Positions 35,855 to 47,703 of a stretch of 64,000 nucleotides of DNA are shown here, one piece after another (position 1 is the first letter of the stretch; every line of letters begins with the position of its first letter). Below the pieces are notes generated by a model. It did not search any database, was not told the DNA's origin, and saw only the letters and a list, made by a program, of their open reading frames with translations. This DNA is from Antedon mediterranea. Taxonomy: Eukaryota > Echinodermata > Crinoidea > Comatulida > Antedonidae. The stretch is taken from NCBI RefSeq assembly GCF_964355755.1, contig NC_092676.1, forward strand, positions 9,468,288 to 9,532,287. Direction: 5' to 3'. Made by a program: the position numbers and the translations under genes.

Positions 35855-38800
35855 ATGGCGAATGTGGTCCAACCCGTAAGGACCCAGCACAATGCAGCGG
35901 CAAAATGCTGCAATTTGGCAATTTACCTGTTAAATTTAGTATATGCGGTGAGTACTTTAACTTTAATTTTTTTATATGAAAACAAAATTGAGATGAAAGA
36001 AGGTCGTCGTTGTCAACGTTGTATGTGAATAAGATATCTAAAAAAAACCATTATACTGAAAATAATTTATTCGTAAAATACACATTTATTTTCAAGATAT
36101 TTTGTAAATCTGTCAATAAAAATGTTGTATGTCACTGCAGATACTGTTCTGTTTTCAAGGATAATAATCGATCCTAAATCAGCAAATATAAGTTTATTCA
36201 CAATTTCACAATAAAATGCCAACTTAAATTTACAACCACAACACTCAACACCCAAAAAGAAGCGAGTGCTTGTCAGTTTGGTAACTATTATTTAAATACA
36301 TCTACGTACATGTACACACATACAACATACAACAACAAATATGTATGGCCGAGCGGTTAAGGCAGGGGCGCCGTTTACCGTACCTAAAGAGCCAACAACA
36401 TCGGCAAGGGTTCGAGGTGGTGGAACAAGTCTTCTCAAATAAGGACTATAAACCGTAGGTCCAGTCTACACAGTCATAACCTGTGTGCACTTTAAAGAAC
36501 CCAGTTCATTATTCGAAAAGTGTAGGGGTTACCCCGGTGAACTGGTTCACAAAATAGCCCCTGTATCAGGGGGATTACCACCTATCTGATAGGACAGTGA
36601 TTAATTCACTATTGGTAATCCTTGGCCACATTGCCTAAAGACATAAAATAAATATAAAAAAATGTACAAATATTGGTCGCCCGCGACCGGTCAACACCTC
36701 CGGTGGGGCACTCCCCTGTGTGGGTACGGGGGAAATTACTCTCTACTTTAATAGTGACCACCACCATTCAAAGTGACCACCACAGGTGACGTATAAAAGC
36801 ACAAAAACAGGATGAATCCAGTCTGTCCACCGGAAGCACTATACCGATCTTGAGCGACTCAGTAGACATATAGGCCTAATTTTTTTGTTTTTTTTTCTCT
36901 ATAATGTATAATATAAATAGGCCAGTGTATGTCGGCTAACACTTACATACAATGCAATTGTATTAAGCCTTGTCTACACTATCAAACTTTATGTGTCAAA
37001 ATGTGATGTGCCCATATTATGGACATGATGATGTCATATCACTACCATATTTAAGCATAGCACTACCATATATGGGCACATATACAACTTTCTTTACATA
37101 AAGTTTGATAATGTAGACAAGGGTTTAAACAATCTTTATAGTTAAAATGAGGGCTATCCCTAAATATTTAGTAATAAAGTATAGTAATAAAAGTAAATTA
37201 TATAATTTGTCGAAAATTATCATCAGTAAATTATCATTGATTGTTTTTTTTAATTTTTAGTTAGGCAGCTTCGTAATGGCGGCGTTTGCTACATGGGTCA
37301 TAGTTGAAAACATGAGTGGAGATATTGCTCTGATGTTTGACAGTGACACCTACGTATCTGCGGGATTTATTTTAATTTTCGGTGGTTTATTTGTAGTCGT
37401 TTTGGCTATATATGGCTGTTGCAGTACATGGAAACAAAACAAGTCTTGTGTTTTTGTGGTAAGGCGGTGTTTTTACTTTGCATAGACCTATTTTTATTAC
37501 TTGTGAAAATAGAATGTAAATAAATGAATGAAAGTATAGTACTTTGTTTTCTTAGCGCCGCCTACAATGTTCAAGTTATTATTTACCTCCGCCAAGCAGG
37601 ATATGTAGTCGTTCGCGTTTGTTTGTCTGTTTTATTTTGCCAAGTAAAATAAAATTTATTTACTTTGTTGGTATGTATGGTTGTTTGTTTGTTTTTTAGC
37701 ACGATAGCGCCTACAGTTTTCAAGTTATCATTCTGAATTTTTTGGTGTAGATAGGTATATACTTTCAGACCATGTCTATTCAAAATAAAGAAAATGAATT
37801 GCTGTATTAATAACTTCACAAATAACATAAATGACCGGCTAGTGTTAAAAAAAAATTCACCCGTGTTTTTTTTTTTGGCGTTGCTGTTCTATTGTTAGTC
37901 AACTGAAGCTATTGTTAATTGAAAGGCTTGTTACATAACCATTACACCAAATTCGCATACACATGCTTGTAGCGAAATTAGCCTAAATCACACACAGCAT
38001 TAAGACACACACAAAATATATTTATATTTTCCCGGAGAAATCTTATATAGGAGAATTTTACAGGAGTGGCTTTTTAGTTCTGAATGTTTCGCTGTAAATA
38101 GGTTTATACTTACAGACCATTCCAGAAAAAAAAACTTCACAAATATAAAAATTATGTATTCTTTTAACATGGAAATCAACATGCACCCTCTGTTGAAATA
38201 TTCATTTATTTATTATTCAAGATCTAATAATGTTTAAAAAATAATGAAAATAATTTATTGGTAACGTTAGTTATGCAATACCAACATTTGTGGCGCGCCA
38301 CTTTTGTCATAAATTACTTTTATATTAATTAAGTAATACAATTGTGTATGTACTGTACTGTATATTACTCTACGTTCTATTTATATTTCAGTATCTCATA
38401 GCGTTGTCTGTCATGTTTGTTGTGGAAATCATAGGGGGCGTTACAGCACTTTCGTTTTATGTGCAGGTATATGGACTCGTTCTATACATTTTATACACTA
38501 ATTGACAGGAAAAAGTTAAAAGAGACAAGTTTGGTCACGGTCATTGGATACGTTTGGGACACGTCCCGAGGCAATTCTTACACTAACCCTAACCCAAAAT
38601 TACAATAGGCCTACAGTCGAGGGGAAACCTTTAACATGTCTTCTTAATGAGTGTCACATGAATAAGGCTGTCCGTGGTATTAAAACATACTATTATTTAT
38701 CCCTGATCGATTCAAGGAAAGTGTTTCCTTGTCCACTGTATAAAGGGTTGTCTTATACCACAGTAGGTTCTACTGAACAAAGTAACTGTTACATTTTGTT

Positions 38801-40705
38801 TGTCGGTTTTAAACCTATCTTAGGGAACAAACGATTTGGAGACTGTGATGTTGAATACTTTACAGTTTGAATACGGGATTGGAGGAAACGAAAACAACCA
38901 AGACGATGTTACATTCGCATGGAATAACGTTCAAGAAGAGGTACAGTTAATCTTCTAATAGTAACCCACACTCTAATAGTGATCCACACTCTAATAGTAA
39001 CCCCCTCCTAATAGTAGCCCACACTTACTTGTTCACAATTGTTCACTTGTTTCCGGAGCTCAGCGGGTGCTGGGTCCACTCTAATAGTAACCAACACTCT
39101 AATAGTAACCCACACTTTAATATTAACCCCCTTCGAATAGTAACCCTACTTGTAATTCATTCTATAATAATAACCCACTACTCTAATAGTAACTCACACT
39201 CTAATAGTAACTTCCTTCTAATAGTAACCCACACTCTAATAGTAACTCCCTTCTAATAGTAACCCACACTCTAATAGTAACTCACACTCTAATAGTAACT
39301 CCCTTCTAATAGTAACCCACACTCTAATAGTAACTCCCTTCTAATAGTAACCCACACTCTAATAGTAACCCCTGCCCCTAAAAAACACAATAAAAAAATA
39401 ATAACCAAGGGTTACAATTAGAAGATTTACGGTAAAGCAACTTTTTAAAACTTGTTTTCTTTCCGCATTTTAATGAAAATAATAATTTAAGTTACTTTGT
39501 TTGTCTTTCAGTGGGACTGTTGCGGGGTATTCTCGAATGAAGAGGCTGGGCCTATAGCTTACCTACATTCCCAATGGTGGTTAGATCAACCAGTACTATC
39601 ACGTACAAAAGTTCCATTATCATGCTGTAAAGAAAAGGACAATGGAGAACCAATCGATGCACGTCATTGTCAAGACCCGATCACTGATTACAGTCAAGTA
39701 TATAAAGTGGTACTGTAAAGTTTGAATTAAAGTAACCTACTATAAGTAATGAAGAACATGTGTCTATACCTGTATAGTTAACGATTTGGAGAAATTCGTC
39801 TTAATCTGTTTAATGTCATAGGCAAAAGCATTGATACAGCACATTTTTAACATCGTTAAGTAGGCCTAACAGTATAGATGGAAATAGGAATACACATACG
39901 TGTAAATGATTTTTAAAATATATACGATACTGATGGTACTGTCTGATAGGAAGGATAATACTTTTTTTCTTTATAATTGTAATAACTAATTACTATTTTG
40001 GCATCATTGGCATCAGGAATAGCCTTTGTACAGAAACAAACAAAAATCACCAAACAAATTATTGTTTAAATTGATAAAAAAAAACTCTTTTTGAAATTAT
40101 CCCTTTTGTTAATTTATGTAAAGGAATTTATTTATTTAAACTTTTTTCCTTTTGCCAGCTAGTTTTAAAATCTTCTTACTAATTAGTAAAATAATTTGAT
40201 GACAACATGAAATAAATGCTGCATGTTAAGAAACGCTTATTATTCAGATAACGACCAAGTTAAGAAAATAAATAACTATATACTCATTTATTTTATCCTT
40301 TAGGGATGCTATGACGCCGTGAAAGCACACGGTGACCTGTATACAATACCATTATCTGTAATTGGTATCACACATGCGTTCATATTGGTAAGGCAACACA
40401 CATTACTTGATTAAATACAATTTTATCAAGTGAGTGAATGATAGAATGAAACAATTAAACGGTGACCGAGACAAAATGAATAAATAAATGAGCAAATGGA
40501 TAAAGTAATTACTAAAAAATAAATATCTAATCATTTATTTCAAACTTGACGCAAAAGAGCTGATATGCATGAGGCCCTATGTCATGTAAATATTGAACCA
40601 TTCTCTCAAAATAGCCATTGAGTTGTGGTAAATTCATCGTCATTTTTCGTTTTTCAGTTTATTAGCGTGATCTTCGCTTACTGTTTTTACCGAAATATGG
40701 GATAA
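35855..40705 (+). CDS. Diverged tetraspanin, 7 exons, 264 aa
   Basis: Paralogue of the array tetraspanins with the same exon plan. Exons: 35855-35947, 37261-37458, 38392-38466, 38842-38940, 39512-39709, 40304-40387, 40658-40705, all phase 0. Start MANVVQP, helix 1 with KCCNLAIYLLN, helix 2 followed by CCSTWKQNKSC, helix 3 in exon 3. The large loop has DCCGV, LSCC, RHC and GC (six cysteines), and helix 4 ends FYRNMG then TAA. Exons 2, 3 and 6 equal the array gene in length (198, 75, 84). Two borders are uncertain. The exon 4 acceptor could be 38866 instead of 38842, which would remove TVMLNTLQ. The exon 5 donor is weak and could be three bases earlier. A transposable element occupies intron 4 from its second base. 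Confidence 0.9.
36343..36662 (+). repeat. tRNA-derived SINE with complete head
   Basis: Head ATGGCCGAGCGGTTAAGGCA (A box) and AAGGGTTCGAGG (B box, about 36,405-36,416) resemble a serine/leucine tRNA. The body GAACTGGTTCACAAAATAGC leads to an A-rich tail ATAAAATAAATATAAAAA. It lies in intron 1 of the diverged tetraspanin. Confidence 0.75.
36963..37138. mobile_element. MITE-like element in intron 1 of diverged tetraspanin
   Basis: Best-preserved family member: TTAAGCCTTGTCTACACTAT to ATAATGTAGACAAGGGTTTA, inverted ends with TTAA-like flanks. It sits in intron 1, about 120 bases before exon 2. Confidence 0.8.
37550..38180. repeat. Repeat-derived intron 2 segment
   Basis: TAGCGCCGCCTACAATGTTC and TAGCGCCTACAGTTTTCAAG are diverged direct repeats. 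CCTCCGCCAAGCAGGATATG with a run of GTTTGTTTGTCTG is a widespread animal interspersed-repeat signature. TAGATAGGTATATACTTTCA recurs in altered form near 38,095. No coding potential. Confidence 0.5.
38942..39434. mobile_element. TA-inserting minisatellite element overlapping the intron 4 donor
   Basis: Left end TACAGTTAATCTTCTAATAG, right end TTACAATTAGAAGATTTACGGTA, interior about 20 tandem copies of CTAATAGTAACYCMCACT. It is the same family as the element at 12,936. The exon 4 donor is GTACAG at 38941: only the G is outside the element, and the T begins its TA border. Immediately after the right TA comes AAGC, so removing the element would restore GTAAAGC. Confidence 0.75.
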
Positions 40706-41170
40706 ACAAGTTTTACAAACAAGATTGCTGCCGGAATACTTTTTGTTGAATCGAAAGGCATATACATAATGGTATATTTCTCAACAAAATCCACACCTGA
40801 GATGAGTCATTTCAATTAATTCAACAGCCATGTTTTTTTATGTTGGTATTTAAATGGATTTAGGCGTTTGTTATAAACATTAATAACCTCTGTATAATTA
40901 TGTATAACAATCTACCGTATTCTTTCTTTTCTAATTCAAGAAGATTTTTTTTTGAGTAAGATAAACGATTGGAAATAGAGTAAGAAGCAAATCATGAGAA
41001 AATGCAAAACATATCCTAATAATTCAGAATGTATACAGTTAATTGGCAGGTTCAATCAAGATATGAATGGTTTAATAACGTCAACAATACTGACGTCATA
41101 ATAATAACACACATATTATTAATGACAATTATTATAATCAGAAATACTACTCTAAATCACGTGTCTCACT

Positions 41171-41292
41171 TATCAAACTAGTTTGACAAAAGAAATGTGC
41201 TCAAATATGGTAGTGATATGATATCATGTCCATATAATTATGCACATCACATTTTCACACATAAAGTTTGATAGTGTAGACAAGGCTTTAGA
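41171..41292. mobile_element. MITE-like element downstream of diverged tetraspanin
   Basis: Opposite orientation of the same family: interior GGTAGTGATATGATATCATG and a right end CATAAAGTTTGATAGTGTAG followed by ACAAGGCTTTA. The left end is degenerate. Confidence 0.7.
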
Positions 41293-42811
41293 GTATATGT
41301 AAACAATCTGTGTAAAGATATTACATTGATATCGAAGCAATCTCCCCAACTGAAAATCGAGCGATTTTTATTATTATTGTACATTTTCTCATTTTTACCA
41401 TTTACATTAATATCGAGACTTATTTAAATATATTTATAAATAACCAATAATTATCATAAAAGAAATTTAGTTATTGATACAAGTTACATGGATTTTATTT
41501 CAATTAGCAATTATAATGATCTCAAATATACTGTAATTGAAACATGTTTTGTTAGCTTTTGTAAATTTTCTATAGTGTAAACGCAATGTTTCCATTTGTC
41601 AATATTAATATTATTGATTGCTATCATTCTTGATTGATTGATTCATTAAGAAATGTGTATTTGTGTACGTTAATTATCATTATAAACAACATTCTATTTT
41701 CATTTACAAGTAGGTTAAAATAAGGAATGCTTATTGTGTAAAGTGAACAATATATAAACAATTATGGTAAATAAATATTTTTTGAAAATGTAAAATACAT
41801 CTAGTCATGAGTGCACGATTTTAAAGCATTAGAATGAAAATACTTAATTTTTATTTCTTACATAAGAAATAATTTGGAATTTGTAACAGACTGGTTATTA
41901 CACCAATGTCGTTACTTTTTCTTTTTTGAAACAGAACACGATTATACTGTTTCCGTCTGATGCACCGGCGCTGATCTATGTTGATATCTATATATAAATT
42001 ATGGTTAATTCTGACATAGGCGAGCACAATGCAAAAACTTCGGTACAAATCTCCGCCTTGGATACCTACCTTATCTATCCGAGATGTACCGCGAAACGTA
42101 GATTTGATAACATTAGTGTGCACGCCGACGCTTTTGTTCCATATTTATATCTTAGGAAGATATTATAAAGAGTTTTTTAACAACATTTATGATTTCAACA
42201 TTGGATTTTCCTCTCAATTTCAATTCTTCCCGGTCAAAGTAATTTCCGGGTTTAAGATAAGTTCACCTTAGTTTCAAATATGTTCTCTCTTTTATACACA
42301 AGGGAGCAGTTAAAATAATAGATTTGACCCTAAAGGTGACTGGAAACAGGCACTTTCCATCAATCAATACAGTGTCCCTTTGGAAGACGAAAAAAAAATT
42401 GGCCATTAATCATAGCCATTTCAGTTTTTTGTTTATTTTAAAACATACCACACGTGTGTGAAGGTACAGTAGTTAAATAATAGGAATTATACTGCAAATT
42501 AATAAAGATCAAATTAAATATACGCCATAAAGAATCAGAATATATTATGGGGAATAGTATTTTCGAGTGAAATCCCGATAGCTGAGTTTTATTGAGTAAG
42601 CTTGCAGGAATAACTGTAGGCTATCTTCCTGTGTCCCGTTAGGACCGAGATGTCTGCCCATGTTGCAAGCCGTAATGTCTTCTTTCTTGGGCCCACTCTG
42701 TTACGGCAGTTAGTTTCAAAAGATGATTAAATTAAATAATGTATTAATAATTATTAGGATGGTATTCATTTGAATAAACGCCTCTCCAATAAAACATCAC
42801 TTTGAATAATA

Positions 42812-42828
42812 ACCCCCCCCCCCCCCCC
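42812..42828 (+). repeat. Poly-C tract
   Basis: Uninterrupted run of about 17 C within degenerate CTAATAAACG-type sequence; likely variable in length. Confidence 0.8.
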
Positions 42829-43240
42829 ACAACCCAACTATCTAATAAACGTCCATCCACATATTTATAATAACACAATTATACTATTTGTAGCAGAATT
42901 CACCGCACTGTTATCTGCAATTTACCAAGCATTTGTTATTCTTTTTTACCACTTTTCATATCTATGAGAGGATTTCATTTGATTATAAATGTTATCATAT
43001 TATTAGAACTAAAAAATTTAACATATATCCCTCGAATAAGCACCTCCCTCAAATGACCTCCGCCTCCCCAAAGGGCCCTACCAAACAATAAAAACTATAC
43101 TTTAAAATGTTATTAATCATCTAAAACACTGTGAAACAAAGTAGTTTAGTTTTATGAATGTCAAGCATTTTCAATAATGATAACCGACAGAAAATGTATA
43201 AGGAGAACATTATCATTCCGAGAACCATCGTCTACACTTC

Positions 43241-43276
43241 CTAGAGGGGGAGCGAGCGAAGCGAGCTCACCCTCTA
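43241..43276. repeat. Hairpin CTAGAGGG...CCCTCTAG
   Basis: Palindrome with a GAGCGAAGCGAGC core, preceded by GAGAACCATC. Same terminal structure as the hairpins at 46,352 and 47,667, so a third end of that repeat family. Confidence 0.7.
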
Positions 43277-43478
43277 GTACATACAATTCTAAATGGAAAC
43301 GCTTGTGTCACAGTTCGTGCATCGGTAATACTCAATACTGTACATCGGTATAGATTTTAAACGATAAGAAAAAATACATTAAGAACAACTATATACATTA
43401 ACTAATATCAGAACGTTTGTAGGCCTACACATAATATCATATAGAATATTCGTTTACAATTATTATGACTTTGCTATT

Positions 43479-43560
43479 GTCGGATTTCCGTTAATAATTT
43501 TTTTTATCAAGGTTACCGTTCAGTTTGTGTAAGTTATACAATGAAAAGTAGGTTAAATGT
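43479..43560 (+). promoter_or_regulatory. Related 5' flank block before tetraspanin relic
   Basis: GTCGGATTTCCGTTAATAAT, AAGGTTACCGTT and GTAAGTTATACAATGAAAAG correspond to the blocks at 35,594 and 63,818. They are followed by the degenerate exon 1. Confidence 0.45.
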
Positions 43561-43611
43561 GTCGTTTAAACTCCTGTGATGAACAAGGTCGGAGTAAACT
43601 AAAAAAATGTT

Positions 43612-44015
43612 TGCTGAAGCAGTGGAAACTGCAATATTGCTTTTCATTTTTTAAACATCATATTTGCCGTAAGTAATTTGACATTTGCATATATTGGAAA
43701 AAATTATACGTATATGATCAAATAAGCTGTTTAAACTTTCATTCTAAAAAAGCTGTGACTCCGAAATCTACATAATAATCAATGTATTTTGGTAATAGAT
43801 AAGAAACTAGTGAAATTTTAAGTAAACATTACTCGTTAAAGATTGGCCTACAACTATTTTAAAAGCAATGCATCAGCTCCGTTATACTCTACATAAATCA
43901 ATTGTGTATTGATTTTATAATTTCTCTTATCTTAATGGCATAGGAATCACGGCGTTCGGTACTTATGTTTTATTTAACATTAATAGAGAACATACTAGTC
44001 TGATTATTTTAAAAA
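43612..44015 (+). pseudogene. Decayed tetraspanin relic (exon 1 and exon 2 remnants)
   Basis: Between 43627 and 43668 the frame reads NCNIAFHFLNIIFA and ends at GTAAGT, closely matching the helix 1 start KCCNLAIYLLNLVYA plus donor of the intact neighbour. A TGA sits in that frame at 43615-43617, just upstream. Near 43937-44010 the frame GIGITAFGTYVLFNINREHT resembles the beginning of the neighbour's exon 2 (LGSFVMAAFATWVIVENMSG), but there is no usable acceptor at the matching place and the exon breaks off in AT-rich sequence. The 5' flank (43,479 on) also matches the other two tetraspanin flanks. I see no later exons, so this is a dead, 5'-only copy. Confidence 0.6.
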
Positions 44016-44197
44016 AATTTTAATTAAAAATTTTTATAATTTTCAAAATAAGATTTCCAAAGACAAAACAAACAAGCATCATAAAATAGTTTAATAATAA
44101 CAATGGTAAATAGGATAACAATAACGTTGTAAAAAAAACCTAAACAAAAAAATAGTCAAATACTATAGTAAAGTTTTTATTCTATTTAATTGTCAAG

Positions 44198-44690
44198 AAC
44201 AACCTCGTTTAAATGACAACCAACTCTCGTAAGGGATCGCTTTTTATAATCGACCACCTCTCGTAAGTGACCATCTCTTTTAAAGGACCACCGACTCTCG
44301 TAAGAGACCGCTTTTCATAATCGACCACCTCCAGTAACGACCACAATCTCTGTTAAGAGACCACTTCTCACAATCGACCACCTCTCATACTGTAAGTGAT
44401 CACCTCCTCTCATAAGGGACCGTTTCTAATAATCGATCACCTCTCGTAAGCGACCACCTTTCTTTAACGACCACACCTCTCGTAAGTGATCACCTCTTTT
44501 AATGGACCACAACCAATCTCTCTCTGACGTGAGGTGTGGTCGTAGAGAGAAGCAGTCACTTAACAGAGACGGTGGTCGTTCTATAGAGCTAGGTGGTCAC
44601 TTACGAGAGGTCGTTGTTAGGGGAGATGTTCGATTATGAGAAACGGTCCCTTAAAAGAGGTGGTGGTCCTTTAAAAGAGGTCGTCACTTA
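44198..44690. repeat. Foldback tandem array of CTCTCGTAAGTGACCACC
   Basis: About a dozen degenerate copies of CTCTCGTAAGNGACCACC on the plus strand to 44,510, then the reverse complement (GGTGGTCACTTACGAGAGG) to 44,690. The two halves can pair. A similar CCTCCCGTAAGNGGCCAC word forms another inverted pair at 58,226-58,300. Confidence 0.75.
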
Positions 44691-44832
44691 CTACATAAAG
44701 ATGTATTGTCCCCCAAAAACATGAAAAATGAAGATTAATTAAATCAGACTTTGAATGTGTTATTTTGTAGCTTTAATAAAGTTAATCACTTCCATAGAAA
44801 AAAAAACGAAAAAAAAAGGTTTTCTATAATCT

Positions 44833-46388
44833 ATATATAAATTTACGTAAGGGCAAAATTCGGTAAATCGCGCCTTACTTCTAGAATTTTTACTCGATGG
44901 TATATAAAGTTGGTTCGTACTTTCGGTACTGATTTTAACCACCTGATGTAACCCTGTTTACTAATTAAATTAAGTTAGATAATTAGTTATTGACGATTAA
45001 AACGAATTTAGGTTCAACGATTTGCCCCAAATAGGGGTGTTTTCCGATCGTGGTATACACTGTCTAATGGATGTCCATCTTGAAAAATACCCGCCACAAA
45101 AATGCGAGGAGGCTTCGCATTTTCCTATCTCCTCCTACGATAATTGTTTTTAATAGCTGAAAACCGGTTGAACAGTTCGAGTACAGCATCATAATGTTGA
45201 AGACAGGCCGATTTTCTTTAAAAAATACTATTTTGATACATTTAATATACGTTTTTACAAATGTATTGATTTGTGATGAATGGAACATTCCAAATTATTT
45301 GGTTTAACCATACAGGTATAGATTTAGATTTATGGGCCCCCTTGGAGAATAAACATAAATAGTATTGCAATGCTGTACAATACTGTTAAGGTATTAACCA
45401 CTTTTGATCGCAATTTGAATCGCAAATTTCTTACTGTGAGTGTTGGTACTGTTAGATGTAATATAAAAATATATACAAATAACCTTTATTACTGTGAGTG
45501 TGGGTAAGCCCTACTGTTAGATTATAAACATATAATATACAAATAAACATTCCAAATTATTTGGTTTAACCATAGAGGTATAGATTTAGATTTATGGGCC
45601 CCCTTGGAGAATAAACATAAATAGTATTGCAATGCTGTACAATACTGTTAAGGTATTAACCACTTTTGATCCCAATTTGAATCGCAAATTTCTTACTGTG
45701 AGTGTTGGTACTGTTAGATGTAATATAAAAATATATACAAATAAACTTTATTACTGTGAGTGTGGGTAGGCCCTACTGTTAGATTATAAACATATAATAA
45801 ACAAATAAATAAACGTTATTACTGACAGTTGCTTCTCAACGTTTGTATTAATTAATAATTTAAAAATATATAAACGTCGTAGTGGTGTATCGTTACATGT
45901 ACTTTACTATTTCAATCGACTATGACAGTGAGAGTTTTAACAAAGTACCGTATTAAATCGTAAATGTTTTACTGTATTTAGTGGTATATTATTTATAGGC
46001 CTATAAAACATTAAAAACAATATTTCGTTACTGAGTGGATAAGAATATATTTTAAAATGTTTCCTCTTTGTACCTATCTTCTTCCCCCATCCCTCAACCC
46101 TTAATGTTACATACAAAACACAAATTGAGTTTGTTTAAATGAGTCCAAATAAAAAAATTTGACTCATTTTGTTTCTCTCTTGGAAGTAATTCCCAGGGTG
46201 CTAATTTTGGTTGACTACATAAATCATTGTGTATATTTATTCGTTTCTGTAAACGATAATGTATTATAGTCCTGCGGTACGTACATTTGAAATCTCCATT
46301 TTTTTTCTCGCTGGAAATACTGTGTATTCGAGAACCATCTGTGGGCACGACCTAGATGGTACGCGAGCAAAGCGAGCGTGCCATCTAG
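44833..46388. mobile_element. Hairpin-ended repeat, head-to-tail copy 1
   Basis: Begins ATAAATTTACGTAAGGGC and ends in hairpin CTAGATGGTACGC-GAGCAAAGCGA-GCGTGCCATCTAG (46,352-46,388). It contains an internal 260-bp direct duplication (45,285 and 45,549, each starting ATTCCAAATTATTTGG). The terminal hairpin ending CTAG before T, and head-to-tail copies, resemble rolling-circle elements (Helitron-like); no helicase is present, so this is inference. A minus-strand reading frame next to the hairpin is shared with copy 2 but differs in length and I do not call it a gene. Confidence 0.6.
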
Positions 46389-47703
46389 TTATATAAATTT
46401 ACGTAAGGGCAAAATTCGGTAAATCGCGCCTTACTTCTAGAATTTTTACTCGATGGTATATAAAGTTGGTTCGTACTTTCGGTACTGATTTTAACCACCT
46501 GATGTAACCCTGTTTACTAATTAAATTAAGTTAGATAATTAGTTATTGACGATTAAAACGAATTTAGGTTCAACGATTTGCCCCAAATAGGGGTGTTTTT
46601 CGATCGTGGTATACACTGTTTTATGGATGTCCAACTTGAAAAATACCCGCACACAATAATACGAGGACGCTTCGCATTTTCCTATCTTCTCCTACGATAA
46701 TTGTTTTTAATAGCTGAAAACCGGTTGAACTGCTCGAGTACAGCATCATAATGTTGAAGACAGGCCGATTTTCTTTAAAAAATACTATTTTGATAGATTT
46801 AATTTACGTTTTTACAAATGTATTGATTTGCGATGAATGGAACATTCCAATCTCTCAGTCTGCCAGTTTGGTTTAACACAAGTAGGTAAATTTATGAGCC
46901 CTTGGAGAATAAACTTGCAATACTTTGACAATACAGTACTGCAAATACGTCCTATTAACCATTTTTGGTCGTCATTTGAATCAAACATTTCTTACTGTGA
47001 ATAGATTAAAAAAAATATATACAAACATTTCTTACTGTGAATACTGTTAGATGTAAAAAAATATATACAAATAAACTTTATTACTGTGATTATGGGTAGG
47101 CTCTACTGTTAGATATATAAACACGTAATATACAAATAAACTTTATTACTGACAGTTGCTTCTCAATGTTTGCATTAATTAATAATTACAAAAAATATAA
47201 ACGTCGTAGTGGTGTATCGTTACATGTACTTTACTATTTCAATCGACTATGACAGTGACAGTTTTAACAAAGTATTAAATCGCAAATGTTTTACTATATT
47301 TAGTCACCGTTAGTGGTATATTATTTATAGGCCTATAAAAAATGAAAACAATATTTCGTTACAGACGTGGATAAAGAATATATTTAAAAATTGTTCCTCT
47401 TTGTACCTATCCTCTTTCCCATCCCTCAACCCTAATTGGGTCTCTTTAAATGAATAAACAATTTGGACTCATTTTGTGGTAAATTTCTCTTTCGGAAGTA
47501 ATTTCCAGGGTGCTAATTTTGGTTGACTACATAAATCATTGTGTCTACTTATTCGTTTCTGTAAACGACAATGTATTATAGTTAAGTCCTGCGGTACGTG
47601 CAAATCGCCAGATTTTTTACCCTGAAAAAAATTACTGTGTATTCGAGAACCATCTGTGGGCACGACCTAGATGGTACGCGAGCGAAGCGAGCGTACCATC
47701 TAG
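46389..47703. mobile_element. Hairpin-ended repeat, head-to-tail copy 2
   Basis: Directly abuts copy 1 and repeats it from ATAAATTTACGTAAGGGC to the hairpin at 47,667-47,703 with scattered differences. It lacks the internal 260-bp duplication and has other small deletions. Confidence 0.6.

Larger units (their letters stand above)
40706..43240. other. Intergenic stretch after diverged tetraspanin
   Basis: Apart from the MITE-like element at 41,171 and the poly-C tract, I see no coding exon. Two overlapping opposite-strand open frames around 41,851-42,271 have no recognisable features. Confidence 0.5.

Noticed and set aside
36343-36420. Functional tRNA gene (Ser/Leu type)
   Set aside because: Boxes A and B are present but the stems do not pair well and the sequence continues into a SINE body shared with 31.4 kb.
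39029-39256. 75-aa frame rich in SNSN repeats
   Set aside because: Translation of the CTAATAGTAAC minisatellite in intron 4.
38953-39372. CRISPR-like regular array
   Set aside because: Direct tandem repeats without spacers in a eukaryotic intron; a minisatellite.
46094-47663. Paired minus-strand frames starting MPTDGSRIHS
   Set aside because: They begin next to the terminal hairpins of the repeat copies and differ by frameshifts and length; repeat-derived rather than a gene.
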